A stretch of 64,000 bases of DNA from Burkholderiaceae bacterium (GCA_016790515.1 JAEUOY010000077.1:1-64000); one strand, 5' to 3'; counted from the stretch's first letter, positions 27,650-36,884 are shown. Translations and numbers: made by a program. The notes: a model not told the origin generated them from the letters alone.

Positions 27650-28390
27650 ATGGCGACCAGGCACCTCACGCTGATCCGGCCCGAGCCTGGCCAGAGTCGA
27701 TACGCGGCACTGGCGACGGCACTGCGCCACCGCATCGTCGCCGGCGAGTGGCCGCCCGGAATGCCGCTGCCTGCCGAGACCAGCCTCGCCGCCGAGCACG
27801 GCGTGGCGCTCGGGACGATGCGGCGGGCGCTCGAACTGCTGGCTGCGCAGGGCCTCATCGAACGCCACCACGGCAAGGGCACCTTTGTCCGTGGCGGACT
27901 CGCCGGCGCGACGATGCTGCGGTTCTTCCGCTTCGGCAGCGGCGATGGCGAGGTGCCGCAGTCGCGTGTTCTGGCACGGCAGTCCGCCGCCGCCTCGGCG
28001 GAGGTTGGCCGTCGGCTCGGCATCGCCGTTGGCGACCCCGTGCTGCGCCTGCAGCGGCTGCGATCGCTGGGCGGCCAGCCCTGCCTGCACGAGGAGATCT
28101 GGCTGCCATTGCCGACCTTCGAGCCCTTGCTCGCGCTGCCGTTGTCGGACTGGGGCGATCTGCTGTACCCCTTGTTTGCCGAGCGCTGCGGCGTCGCCGT
28201 CACGCGCGCGACCGACGAGATCGGCTTCGCGAACCTCGGAGCCGCCCAGGCACGCCAGCTCGGACTGGCGGCGGGCCACCCCGGCGTCACGGTCACGCGC
28301 CAGGCCTACGACCTCGCGGGGCGCTGCGTCGAGTTGCGTCTCACACGAGCCGATGCGTTCGCCTTTCACTACACCGTCACCATCACCTAG
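27650..28390 (+). CDS. GntR-family regulator, HutC/UTRA subfamily
   Basis: A 246-residue regulator: winged helix at residues 16-84 (ALATALRHRIVAGEWPPGMP, then GVALGTMRRALELLAAQGLI and GKGTFVRGG), followed by a UTRA ligand-binding domain at about 100-240 (VLRLQRLRSLGGQPCLHEE). UTRA members bind small effectors such as histidine derivatives or sugars. It begins a unit with two Bug-type receptors and an amidohydrolase, so it probably controls their expression in response to the compound they handle. Confidence 0.88.
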   Translation: MATRHLTLIRPEPGQSRYAALATALRHRIVAGEWPPGMPLPAETSLAAEHGVALGTMRRALELLAAQGLIERHHGKGTFVRGGLAGATMLRFFRFGSGDGEVPQSRVLARQSAAASAEVGRRLGIAVGDPVLRLQRLRSLGGQPCLHEEIWLPLPTFEPLLALPLSDWGDLLYPLFAERCGVAVTRATDEIGFANLGAAQARQLGLAAGHPGVTVTRQAYDLAGRCVELRLTRADAFAFHYTVTIT

Positions 28391-28400
28391 GAACGCCTCC

Positions 28401-29381
28401 ATGCACCTTCTGCCATCGACCCGACGACAGTTCCTCGCGGCCTCGGCGTCATCGGCAGCTGCCATGGCTTTCCCTGCACGGGCCGCGGCCGACATTGCCG
28501 GCGGCAAGCCGATCACGCTGGTGGTTTCCTACCCGGCCGGCGGCGGTGCGGACGCGATGGCCCGGCTGATCGGTCCGAAGATGGCCGAGGCACTCGGGCA
28601 GCCGGTCATCGTCGACAACAAGCCCGGCGCCAGCGGCACGATCGCCGCCCAGCAAGTCGCGCGCGCGACGCCGGACGGCGCCACCTTGCTGCTGGACGCG
28701 TCGTCCTTCGCAGTCAATCCGGCCTTGTTCCAGAAACTGCCGTACGACAGCAGCAAGGCGTTCGTACCCATCGCGGTCCTGGCGCAGTTCCCCAACGTGC
28801 TGGTCTGCACGCCGAGCTTCGAAGCGAAGACGGTCGCCGAGGTGCTGAGGCTGGCTCGGGCGAAGCCCAAGAGCCTCGCCTATGCCTCGTCCGGGAACGG
28901 GTCGGCGCAGCATCTGGCCGGCGCACTCTTCGAGCAGCTGGCGAAGGTGGAACTGACGCACGTGCCGTACCGGGGCGGCGGGCCGGCGCTCAATGATGTG
29001 ATGGGTGGCCAGGTCCCGCTGTTCTTCGCCAACGTGGCGTCGAGCCTGGGACAGATCCAGGCCGGGCGGCTGCGTGCGCTGGCGGTCACTGCGACGACAC
29101 GCTGCCGAGCGCTGCCCGACGTGCCGACCATGGCGCAAGCGGGCGTGCCGGGGCACGAAGTGCTGGAGTGGAACCCGATCCTGGCCCCCGCGGGCATTTC
29201 GTCCGCGGTACGGGACAAGCTGGTCGCGGCCGTGGCACGCGCGATGGCCGACGCCGAGGTGCTGGGCCGGATCCGCGCCCTCGGCGGTGACCTCTTCACC
29301 GGCGACCCTGCCCGTTTTCTCGAGGCACAGCAGTCGCTGTGGGCCCGCGTGATCAAGGAGCGGGGGATCACGCGTGAGTGA
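28401..29381 (+). CDS. Bug/TctC-family solute-binding protein (first copy)
   Basis: A 326-residue receptor with a twin-arginine-like signal (STRRQFLAASASSAAAMAFP) and the Bug family signatures: ITLVVSYPAGGGADAMARLI, GQPVIVDNKPGASGTIAAQQ, YASSGNGSAQHLAGALFEQL and THVPYRGGGPALNDVMGGQ. Bug proteins are periplasmic receptors for carboxylates, amides and related compounds, very numerous in Burkholderiales. No tctAB permease is next to it, so it is an orphan receptor and may use a distant permease or serve signalling. Confidence 0.92.
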   Translation: MHLLPSTRRQFLAASASSAAAMAFPARAAADIAGGKPITLVVSYPAGGGADAMARLIGPKMAEALGQPVIVDNKPGASGTIAAQQVARATPDGATLLLDASSFAVNPALFQKLPYDSSKAFVPIAVLAQFPNVLVCTPSFEAKTVAEVLRLARAKPKSLAYASSGNGSAQHLAGALFEQLAKVELTHVPYRGGGPALNDVMGGQVPLFFANVASSLGQIQAGRLRALAVTATTRCRALPDVPTMAQAGVPGHEVLEWNPILAPAGISSAVRDKLVAAVARAMADAEVLGRIRALGGDLFTGDPARFLEAQQSLWARVIKERGITRE

Positions 29382-30177
29382 GCTGTCGGTCGGCGGCTGG
29401 GACTGCCATGTGCATGTCTTCGAGGCGTCGGCACCGGCGCGTGCGGGGCACTACCGGCCGGCCGATCGCCGGCTGGCGCAGATCGAGGCGACCGCCCGCG
29501 CGCACGGCGTGCACCACCTCGTGCTCGTGCAGCCCAGCGTCTACGGCACCGACAACACGCTGATGCTGGACGCACTTGCGCTCGAGCCAGGGCGCCACCG
29601 CGGCGTGGCGGTGGTGTCCGACGAGATATCGGACGACGAGCTCGACGCCCTGCACGCCGCAGGGGTGCGCGGTGTTCGGTTGAACCTGGTGTCACCCGTC
29701 GGCGAAGGGCCCGACCCTGCACCGCGCTTCGCCGCCCTTGCGCCGCGCCTTCGGAAGCTCGGCTGGCACCTGCAGTGGTACACGAACGCGGACCAGTTGC
29801 CGCGCATCGCAGAACTGCATCGCAGCGGCGACGCCACCTGCGTGCTCGACCACCTTGCCGGCTTCGGCGCGCACGTCGCCGACGATCACCCGGCGTGGCG
29901 CGCTGCCGAACGGCTGGCCGCCCACGGCGCGTGGCTCAAGCTATCGGGTTGGTACCGGCTCGACGCGCCGGCGCCCTACACGAGGCTCGTGCCACACATC
30001 CGGCGCCTGGCCGGGCTGTTCGGCGGCCGCATGGTCTGGGGTTCGGATTGGCCCCACACCAGCTTTGCGCCCGACGCGATGCCGCCGTATGCCGACACCT
30101 GGCGGCCCGTCGTCGAGGCACTCGGCGTCGACGCCGCCGAAGCTCTGCGCAACCGCCTGCCGCCGATCTACGCCTGA
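29374..30177 (+). CDS. Amidohydrolase-2 family hydrolase, LigI/PDC-hydrolase-like
   Basis: A 267-residue TIM-barrel hydrolase from a GTG overlapping the preceding gene by 8 bp. Motifs are DCHVHVFE at the start, GVRGVRLNLVSP, CVLDHLAGFG and the final MVWGSDWPHTSF with the catalytic aspartate. These match the branch of the amidohydrolase superfamily that contains 2-pyrone-4,6-dicarboxylate lactonase and related lactonases. Its coupling to Bug receptors suggests hydrolysis of an imported lactone or cyclic acid. Cytosolic; substrate unknown. Confidence 0.87.
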   Translation: MSELSVGGWDCHVHVFEASAPARAGHYRPADRRLAQIEATARAHGVHHLVLVQPSVYGTDNTLMLDALALEPGRHRGVAVVSDEISDDELDALHAAGVRGVRLNLVSPVGEGPDPAPRFAALAPRLRKLGWHLQWYTNADQLPRIAELHRSGDATCVLDHLAGFGAHVADDHPAWRAAERLAAHGAWLKLSGWYRLDAPAPYTRLVPHIRRLAGLFGGRMVWGSDWPHTSFAPDAMPPYADTWRPVVEALGVDAAEALRNRLPPIYA

Positions 30178-30345
30178 GGAGCACAGGATGCAACTCGCCC
30201 GGCCGCTGCTCGGCGCACCGCTGCTGTTGCCACCGCCGAGGTGCCCGGCGCCGATGCGAGCGGGCCGGGACCCGGATGCCCCAGGCGCAGTGCGTCCATG
30301 GGCCCCGATCGATTGCCTCAACCCCCGTCAACCGGAGACATCCCC

Positions 30346-31338
30346 TTGAACCCACTCGAGATCAACCGGCGCGCCGTGCTGCGCCTCACTGCCGCCGGGG
30401 CCGCCGTCGCCGGTGGACTGCCGCTGTTCGTGCGCGCCCAGGCCGCCTGGCCCAGCAAGGCGATACGGTTCGTCGTGCCTTTCGCGCCGGGCGGCAGCAG
30501 CGAGATCGTTGCCCGCGCCGCCGCCGGCGAGCTGACGAAGATCCTGGGCCAGAGCGTCTTCGTCGACAACAAGCCCGGCGGCGCCGGCAACGTCGCGATG
30601 GGCGAAGTGGCGCGGGCCGACGACCAGCACACGATCATCCTCGGCCACATCGGCACGCTGGCCGTGAACCCCTACATCTTCAGCAAACTGCCGTACGACC
30701 CGAAGGCGTTCACGCCGGTCTCGCTGCTCGCCAAGGTGCCCAGCCTCTACGTCGTGCGGCCCGACCTCCCGGTCAAGGACCTGAAGGAGTTCATCGCGCT
30801 GGCGAGGAGCAAGCCGGGCCAGCTGAACTACGGCTCGGCAGGGAACGGCAGCGCGGGCCACCTGGCCTTCGAGTATCTGAAGATGGCGAGCAACACGTTC
30901 GTGATCCACGTGCCCTACCGGGGCACCGGGCCGCAGCTCACCGACCTGATGGGGGGCCGCCTCGAAGCCGCGGCGGTGGGCGCACCGGCGGTGATGCAGT
31001 TCATCAAGACCGGCAAGCTGCGGTGCATCGCGACCGGCACCCTGCAGCGGCTGGCCCAGTTGCCCGACGTGCCGACCGTCGCCGAGCAGGGCTTCCCCGG
31101 ATTCGAGATGACCCAGTGGTACGGCGTGCTGGCGCCGTCGTCCATGGACAAGGCCAACGTCGACAAGCTGGCCGCCGCGTCGGCCCGCGCGATCAAGGAG
31201 CCTGCGGCGCTCAAGCTGCTCGAGAGCGAAGCCGCGATCGCGGTCGGCGGCACGCCGGCCGAGTTCGCGAAGTTCATCGAGGTCGAGCAGCAGCGCTGGA
31301 AGCCGGTCATCGCGCGCGCGAAGATCAAGCCGGACTGA
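30346..31338 (+). CDS. Bug/TctC-family solute-binding protein (second copy)
   Basis: A 330-residue Bug receptor with a signal containing an RR pair (NRRAVLRLTAAGAAVAGGLP) and family motifs IRFVVPFAPGGSSEIVARAA, QSVFVDNKPGGAGNVAMGE and YGSAGNGSAGHLAFEYLKM. The chosen start is a TTG at 30346, with GGAG eight bases upstream and no in-frame ATG nearby. It is clearly diverged from the first copy at 28401, so the two probably bind related but different ligands, such as substrate and product or two isomers. Confidence 0.9.
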   Translation: MNPLEINRRAVLRLTAAGAAVAGGLPLFVRAQAAWPSKAIRFVVPFAPGGSSEIVARAAAGELTKILGQSVFVDNKPGGAGNVAMGEVARADDQHTIILGHIGTLAVNPYIFSKLPYDPKAFTPVSLLAKVPSLYVVRPDLPVKDLKEFIALARSKPGQLNYGSAGNGSAGHLAFEYLKMASNTFVIHVPYRGTGPQLTDLMGGRLEAAAVGAPAVMQFIKTGKLRCIATGTLQRLAQLPDVPTVAEQGFPGFEMTQWYGVLAPSSMDKANVDKLAAASARAIKEPAALKLLESEAAIAVGGTPAEFAKFIEVEQQRWKPVIARAKIKPD

Positions 31339-31426
31339 GGTCACCGCCCCGTCCCGGCCCTGTCCTGCCCCGTCCTGGCCCCGTTAGGCGGCGTCGGGAA
31401 GCGGCGGGCATCGGCGCCATGGGCCG

Positions 31427-32392
31427 GTGCTGGCAAGATCGGCGACAAGCAAGCGCCAGGAAGACACCGGGACGAACCCTTCCGAGTTGCAGGCCGAGTT
31501 GCGCCACTTCGCTGCCGAGCGCGACTGGCGGCCGTTGCACACGCCGGAGAACCTGTCGACGGCCCTGCTGGTCGAGGCGGCTGAGCTGGCGGAGATCTTC
31601 CAGTGCTCGACACCCCAGGTGTCGCCGGCTCGGGCGGCCGCGTCGGGCGCACAGGTGCTGCTCGACGACGAGAACGTGCAGCCGACCGAGGCCGAGCTGC
31701 GCGCCCTGGTGCCGGAGGCGGGCCGGTTGTGGGTGTTCCATGGACCGCACCAGCGGCAGGTCGGGAAACAGTTCGCTTCGTTCGGTGCCGCCGTGTCGGC
31801 GGTGCCGATCAGCAAGACCGGCAAGAACGCGCCGGACATCCAGCTGTCGTTCCACCTGGGCTGCATCGCTTGGCGCAACCCGGCGTCGGCGTTGGGGGTG
31901 GTGGCCAGCGACAAGGGCCATGAGCCGCTGCTCGAGCACGCCCGATCGATGGGCTTCGCGGCCCGTCGGGTCGGGCTGGGTCGGGCCAGGACCGCCGCGT
32001 CGATGCAGGCTGTCTCGGCCACCATGCCCGGGGCGAAGAAGGCGCCGGCCAGCAAGGCCGCAGCGAAGAAGGTCTCGGCCAGGAAGGCCGCAGCCAGGCC
32101 GCCCGCGGTCGGGCCGGCGCCGGCGAAGAGGGCGGCCATGCCGCCCGGTCCCGCGGCGACGATCGACAAGCTGATCGACAGCCTGCGGAAGATGGGCGAC
32201 CAGCGGCCGACCAAGCCGGTGTCGTTGTGGCGGTCGTTGAAGTCGTTCCTGGGGGCGGGTGCTACCGAGGAAGCGGTCGAGCTCGCGTTGGCTCGGCTGA
32301 TCGAAGACGGTGTGGTGAAGGTGGACTCGGTGAAGGGCGCGTCGTATCCGGGCTTCGACGCGCAAGGCGGGTCCACCGCCGGCCAGGCTTGA
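31427..32392 (+). CDS. Chimeric protein: partial MazG-like domain fused to PIN-like domain
   Basis: A 321-residue protein from a GTG. Residues about 17-58 match the first half of a MazG/DCTPP-like nucleotide pyrophosphohydrolase (LRHFAAERDWRPLHTPENLS, then EAAELAEIF), but the second metal-binding ExxD helix is missing. Residues about 75-180 fit a PIN-like nuclease domain (VLLDDENVQPTEAELRALV, then GKNAPDIQLSFHLG and SDKGHEPLLEHARSMG). A Lys/Ala-rich linker (200-240) and a small winged-helix-like C-terminus follow. The PIN part looks intact and could be an RNase. It lies 280 bp upstream of the injection-system genes; a link is unproven. Confidence 0.7.
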   Translation: MLARSATSKRQEDTGTNPSELQAELRHFAAERDWRPLHTPENLSTALLVEAAELAEIFQCSTPQVSPARAAASGAQVLLDDENVQPTEAELRALVPEAGRLWVFHGPHQRQVGKQFASFGAAVSAVPISKTGKNAPDIQLSFHLGCIAWRNPASALGVVASDKGHEPLLEHARSMGFAARRVGLGRARTAASMQAVSATMPGAKKAPASKAAAKKVSARKAAARPPAVGPAPAKRAAMPPGPAATIDKLIDSLRKMGDQRPTKPVSLWRSLKSFLGAGATEEAVELALARLIEDGVVKVDSVKGASYPGFDAQGGSTAGQA

Positions 32393-32583
32393 CGCGCTGG
32401 CGCAGGATCGGCCGATACCGGATGCGGCGTCGGCCGCAGTCGCACCGCCGCCCCCGGGTGCAGTCGTTGCTTTCACCCCGCCCGCCGGCGCGCCGCTTCG
32501 CCGACAGGGGTATTGCGGCGCCGGCGCCGCTGTCGTGCCATCGACGCGGCATCCGCAGGCGCCGCATCGCGGTGTGGACGCGG

Positions 32584-32599
32584 CCCTAGGAACCTAGGG
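32584..32599. promoter_or_regulatory. CCCTAGG dyad upstream of the injection-system operon
   Basis: CCCTAGG-AA-CCTAGGG is a perfect 7+2+7 inverted repeat containing two CTAG tetranucleotides, which are rare in this kind of genome. It overlaps TACCCCT read on the minus strand, which fits the NarL/LuxR-type heptamer. It lies 73 bp before the first ATG of the contractile-tail operon, a suitable place for an activator or repressor. Confidence 0.5.
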
Positions 32600-32672
32600 G
32601 TACCCATGCACCGGCGCGGCTGCCACAGTTCCAGCCTGCCCGCCGGGCTCGGCGGGCGAGGAGAAGCCCGCG

Positions 32673-32885
32673 ATGTTCACGCTGCTCCGTCTCTTGCCCG
32701 CCCGCCGGCTGATCGCCGAGCAGTTGCCGGCGCTGCTCATGGCCTGGCTGGTCGCCGAACTGTTCTACAAGTTCCACAGCTTCTCGCTCGAGTGCGCTGC
32801 CTTCCTCGTCACCTGGGCGGCGTTCGACGCCGCGATCCAGGGCCTGCGCCGGCTGTTCGCCACGGCACCGGGCGAACAGGCCTGA
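32673..32885 (+). CDS. Small membrane protein at the head of the injection-system operon
   Basis: A 70-residue protein with one or two hydrophobic segments (about residues 15-30 and 35-52) and a cationic end. GAGGAG lies upstream of its ATG. I recognise no family. It is the first gene after the CCCTAGG dyad and reads into the contractile-tail genes, so it may help attach or localise the particle at the inner membrane; this is a guess from position. A holin seems less likely because no lysin gene is present. Confidence 0.6.
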   Translation: MFTLLRLLPARRLIAEQLPALLMAWLVAELFYKFHSFSLECAAFLVTWAAFDAAIQGLRRLFATAPGEQA

Positions 32886-32921
32886 AGCACGACCGATGGC
32901 GGCGCGGCGGGGAGTGCTGGC

Positions 32922-33518
32922 ATGCTGGTCCGTCCGATGGTCGGCCGCTGGGAACTGCCCCGCATCGAGGGCATCGCGAGCCGCGAGTCGCGGCGGCTCG
33001 CGGTGCTGCCGGTGCCCGGCCTGTCGGGCAGCCTGCAGCAGGACCTGGGCCGCGATGCGCTGGAGGTCGAGATCAGCGGCAGCCTGTCCGGCGACGAGGC
33101 GCGCGACGCGTTCCTGAAGGAGCTGCGGCAGGCTTTCCTGGCCGGCGATCCGGTCGACTTCGTCGCCGACATCGTCAATGAATCCGAACTCGAGCAGGTG
33201 CTCATCGTCGGCTTCGCTCTCGAGGAAACTGCCGACGTCGCCGACGAATTCCGCTACCGCCTGATGCTGCGCGAGTACACCGAGCCGCCCGAACCGCCGG
33301 CCCCCGGCCTGGGCGACGATTTCGGGCTCGATGTCGACGCCGACCTGGGCCTCGACGTCGACCTCGGGCTGGACCTGCTCGACCTGCCCGGGCTGCTCGG
33401 CGACGTGCCGCAGATCGGCGACCTGCTGGCGCCGATCGCGCCTGCCGCGCAGGGGCTGAAGGACGCGCTGGCCGGCGCCGGCGACCTGCTGGCGCCGCTG
33501 AACGGCGTGTTCGACTGA
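32922..33518 (+). CDS. Putative baseplate/tail accessory protein
   Basis: A 198-residue protein. Residues about 1-125 are a beta-rich domain (GRWELPRIEGIASRESRRLA, EVEISGSLSGDEARDAFLKE, DEFRYRLMLREYTEPPE) resembling the N-terminal modules of phage baseplate proteins such as Mu gp43-like or P2 gpU-like proteins. The C-terminus has an acidic repeat (GLDVDADLGLDVDLGLDLLD) and an apolar tail. It lies 12 bp upstream of the giant helical protein and may bind it. The resemblance is by pattern only. Confidence 0.5.
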   Translation: MLVRPMVGRWELPRIEGIASRESRRLAVLPVPGLSGSLQQDLGRDALEVEISGSLSGDEARDAFLKELRQAFLAGDPVDFVADIVNESELEQVLIVGFALEETADVADEFRYRLMLREYTEPPEPPAPGLGDDFGLDVDADLGLDVDLGLDLLDLPGLLGDVPQIGDLLAPIAPAAQGLKDALAGAGDLLAPLNGVFD

Positions 33519-33530
33519 GAAGGCGTCGCG

Positions 33531-36500
33531 ATGGGCCTGGCCGCCACCCTCAGCGTCAAGCTCGACTGCCGCAGCCTGGGCAGCACGCTGCTGAGCGAGC
33601 TGTCGGCGCCGGTGGGTGCCTTGGCGGGCGTCGTGCTGCCCAGCTCCGACGAGGCGCTGGACGAATTGCGCAACGGCGCCTCGGGCATCGATCTGTCGGC
33701 GCTGGCCGGCGTCGTCGGCGACCTGGCGCAGCGCGCGCAGCCGCTGCTGGGCGCGCTGCCGGATCCCGGCGCGGTGTTCGGCCCGCTGGGCGCTGCGGTG
33801 GCCCGGGTCGAGGCGGCGACCCAGCACGACCTGTCGCTGCAGGTGAGCGGCCTGCTCGAGCAGCTGCGCGCCGAGCTGCAGGCACCGGTCGAAGGCCGGC
33901 CGGCGCTGCCGGCATTGCTGCTGCGGCTGGTGCAGATCCTCAGCGCGGCGCCCGAGGGCCGCGTGCTGAAGGATCTGGCCGCACCGCTGCTCGACGCTGC
34001 CGGCGTCAGGCTGCCGTCGCTGGCCGGCGTCACCGACCCGCTGGCCGCCGCCGCCGGCGTCCTGTCGATCAGCGCGGCGCTGATGAGCCTGGAGACCGTG
34101 CTGGCCGAGGCCCAGGGCCTGGCCGCGACGATGGCCGGCACGATCGACCCGGTGGGCCTGCGCAGCGCGATCGAGGCGCTGGACGGCGCGCTGCGCGGCG
34201 GCCCGGTGTCGCTGGCCGACTTCGTCGCCGGTCTGGCCGCCGACGACCCGGCCGGCGTCGCCGCCGCGCTCACCGCGGTGGCCGACATCGCCGGCCAGCT
34301 CACGCTGCTGCCGGAACGGTTGAGCGCCGAGATGGGCATGGCCGAGGCGACGCTGGTCTACCTGGACGTCACCCGCCTGGCGGCCGAAGTCGATGCCGCA
34401 CGCGCCGCGCTGCGCGGCGCCGAGGTCGAGGCGCTGGGCCGCGTCGCCGGCCAGCTCGCCGTGCTCGTCGCGCCGCTGCTCGAGCTCGACGCGTCGCGCC
34501 TGCCGGCCGGCCAGCTCGATACGCTGGCGGCGCGCGTCGAGTCCGAGCTGGCCGGCCTCGCCGCGTCGATCACGGCGATCGACCCGGCCACCTTCGTCGC
34601 GCCGCTGGCCGATGGCATCGCCACGCTGAGCGCGCCGCTGCGCGAACTCGACCAGCTGATCGGCCAGGTGCTCACTGCCCTGCGCGGCGCGCTCGACACG
34701 CTGCGCGACGCCGTGGCGGCGCTGCCCTTCGAGGCCGTCGCCGACACCTTGCGCACGGCACTCGAGCCGGTGTCGGCGGTGCTCGACGCGATCACCGCGC
34801 TGCTCGACGCCATCGAGGCCGCGCTGCAGGACGCCGCCGATGTCACCGGCGGCGCGCTGGGCGAGGTCGATGCCGCGCTGCTGCGCTTCAAGGGCGCGAT
34901 CGACGCGCTGTTCGGCGAGGTCCGCGACGCGGTCGACGAAGTCGACCTGCGCGCCGCGGTCGGCCAGATCGGCCAGGGCATCCAGGATTTCTCGCAGGTG
35001 CTGGCGCAGGCCCGGCTGAAGCCGTACTTCGACACCGCGGTCGACGCGATCGGCGGCGCCACCGAGGTGGTCGAGGCAGTGCCCTTCGGCCTGCTGCCGG
35101 AGTCGATGAAGGCCGATGTCGACGCCGCGGTCGCGCCGATCAAGGCCACCGACACCGACGCGGTGCAACTGCAGATCGAGTCGCTGCTGGGCATCACCGC
35201 CGATGGCCGCTTCGCGCCGCGCGACGACCTGAACGCGGCGATCGCCGAGCTGCAGGCCAAGTACCAGGCGCTGCTCGACCTGGTCGAGGCGAACCATCCG
35301 CGCGAGCTGCTGGCCGAGGTCGACCAGCGGCTGCAGGCGATCGCCGAGCGCGTGCGCGCGCTCGAGCCCGGGCTGACGCTGGCGCCGGTGCGCGAGGCGA
35401 TCGACAGCGTCAAGTCAGTGCTCCAGGGCCTGGACCTGCAGGCCACGCTGGCACCGGTGCAGCAGGTGTTCGACGCCATCGTCGCCGCGATCGACCGCTA
35501 CTCGCCCGGCGCGCTGGTGGCGCCGCTGCAGGCGCGCATCGTCGCGGTGCGCACGCAGCTGCTGGCGCAGATCGGCTTCGAGCGCTGGGCCCCGACGCTC
35601 GACGAGCTGGCCGAAAGCATCACCGCGCTGCTCGACCGCGCCGACCCGGCCCTGCTGCAGGCGCCGCTGCGCTCGGCCTTCGACGAGGCGCTGGCGCTGC
35701 TGGCGACCTTTCCCGGGCTCGACCCCGGGCGCAGCCTGGGCACGCTGGTCGCGGCGCTGGCCGGCGCGAGCGGGCTGCGGGTGTCGCCGAACAGCTTCGG
35801 CGCGGTGCGCGGCTGGCTGGCTGGCGAGGCCTCGGCGGCCGAGGCCTTGTCGGCGCGCAGCGCCGCGCTGGCCCAGGCGATCGCCACCACCCGCGCGGCG
35901 GTGGCGGCGGTCGATGTCGACAGCGCCGCGCCGGGCGTGACGGCCACGGTGGCCGCGCTGCGCGGCGCGGTGCAGGGCCTGGCCGGGCGGCTGGACAGCG
36001 GCTCGGCCGACCGCGGGGCCTTCGAGGCCCTGCTGCCGCGGCTGGACGCCTCGCTGGCCTTCGCCGGGCTGCAGACCAACCGCGGCCGCCTGCTCGCCGG
36101 GCTGGAGCGCGCCGCGGGTGCGGCCGCCCAGTTCGCGCGCAGCGGCTACGCCGAGGCCGATGCCGGCGCGCAGCGGCTGCGCCAGGCGCTGGCGCCGCTG
36201 GCACCGGCGGCCGCGCAGCTGCGCCTGCTGATGGCCGCGGCCGGCATCCCGGGCGGCCAGCTCAGCGTGGCCGGCGTCGTGCGCACGGTGCTGGCCGCGG
36301 TGCCGCCCGAGCGCATGGCAGCGTTGCCGCTGCCCTTGTTCGAGGCGCTGCGCGGCCGCCTGCGGGCGCTGCTCGATGCCGTGCTGCTGCCGCTGCGCGG
36401 CGCGCTGGCCGACCTGCAGTCGCTGCTCGACGCGATCGACCTGACGCCGCTGGCCGAGGCCGCCGACGGCGTCGTCGGCGCGGTCAAGGCGCAGGTGCTG

Positions 36501-36875
36501 GCGCTGTCGCCGGCGCAGCTGCTGGCCGCACCGATCGCCTCGTTCGACGCGCTGCGCGCCGCCTTCGTCGACAGCGACCCGCTGGCGCCGGTGCTGGCGA
36601 TCATCGACAACCTGCGCGCGCTGGTGGCCGCGGTGCTCGACAAGCTGTCGCTCGAGCTGCTGCTGGCGACACCGCTGGAGATCTACGACGACCTGCTGGC
36701 GCAGTTGCGCGCGGTCGATCCCAGCGGCCTGCTCGACCCGGTCTTCGACGAGCTCGACACGCTCGCCGCCGAGGTCGCCGAGGGCCTGGACGGCACGGTG
36801 GCGGCCTTCAAGCGGCTGCAGGACGCGCTGCCCGCCGGCGGCGGCGGCAGCACGGCCAGCGTCACCGTGGGCTGA
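33531..36875 (+). CDS. Giant helical repeat protein, tape-measure candidate
   Basis: A 1,114-residue, almost entirely helical protein rich in Ala, Leu and Asp. It is built of degenerate units of roughly 40-60 residues with recurring patterns such as LLAPLxxLxxxLxxxLDAI (for example ALLDAIEAALQDA near 425 and LLDAVLLPLRGALADLQSLL near 955). No enzyme motif, signal peptide or distinct membrane segment is visible. Length and helicity fit a tail tape-measure protein; at about 1.5 angstrom per residue it would specify a tail of roughly 165 nm. However, it lies upstream of the sheath gene, not in the usual slot after the tube and chaperone. A scaffold or secreted repeat protein is possible. Confidence 0.5.
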   Translation: MGLAATLSVKLDCRSLGSTLLSELSAPVGALAGVVLPSSDEALDELRNGASGIDLSALAGVVGDLAQRAQPLLGALPDPGAVFGPLGAAVARVEAATQHDLSLQVSGLLEQLRAELQAPVEGRPALPALLLRLVQILSAAPEGRVLKDLAAPLLDAAGVRLPSLAGVTDPLAAAAGVLSISAALMSLETVLAEAQGLAATMAGTIDPVGLRSAIEALDGALRGGPVSLADFVAGLAADDPAGVAAALTAVADIAGQLTLLPERLSAEMGMAEATLVYLDVTRLAAEVDAARAALRGAEVEALGRVAGQLAVLVAPLLELDASRLPAGQLDTLAARVESELAGLAASITAIDPATFVAPLADGIATLSAPLRELDQLIGQVLTALRGALDTLRDAVAALPFEAVADTLRTALEPVSAVLDAITALLDAIEAALQDAADVTGGALGEVDAALLRFKGAIDALFGEVRDAVDEVDLRAAVGQIGQGIQDFSQVLAQARLKPYFDTAVDAIGGATEVVEAVPFGLLPESMKADVDAAVAPIKATDTDAVQLQIESLLGITADGRFAPRDDLNAAIAELQAKYQALLDLVEANHPRELLAEVDQRLQAIAERVRALEPGLTLAPVREAIDSVKSVLQGLDLQATLAPVQQVFDAIVAAIDRYSPGALVAPLQARIVAVRTQLLAQIGFERWAPTLDELAESITALLDRADPALLQAPLRSAFDEALALLATFPGLDPGRSLGTLVAALAGASGLRVSPNSFGAVRGWLAGEASAAEALSARSAALAQAIATTRAAVAAVDVDSAAPGVTATVAALRGAVQGLAGRLDSGSADRGAFEALLPRLDASLAFAGLQTNRGRLLAGLERAAGAAAQFARSGYAEADAGAQRLRQALAPLAPAAAQLRLLMAAAGIPGGQLSVAGVVRTVLAAVPPERMAALPLPLFEALRGRLRALLDAVLLPLRGALADLQSLLDAIDLTPLAEAADGVVGAVKAQVLALSPAQLLAAPIASFDALRAAFVDSDPLAPVLAIIDNLRALVAAVLDKLSLELLLATPLEIYDDLLAQLRAVDPSGLLDPVFDELDTLAAEVAEGLDGTVAAFKRLQDALPAGGGGSTASVTVG

Positions 36876-36884
36876 GAGGCGACG

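Noticed and set aside
30189..30349. A 53-codon frame with a GGAG-like site between the amidohydrolase and the second Bug gene
   Set aside because: Proline-rich, no family, and its only support is the ribosome-like site; it may be a chance frame or a leader. Not strong enough to list.
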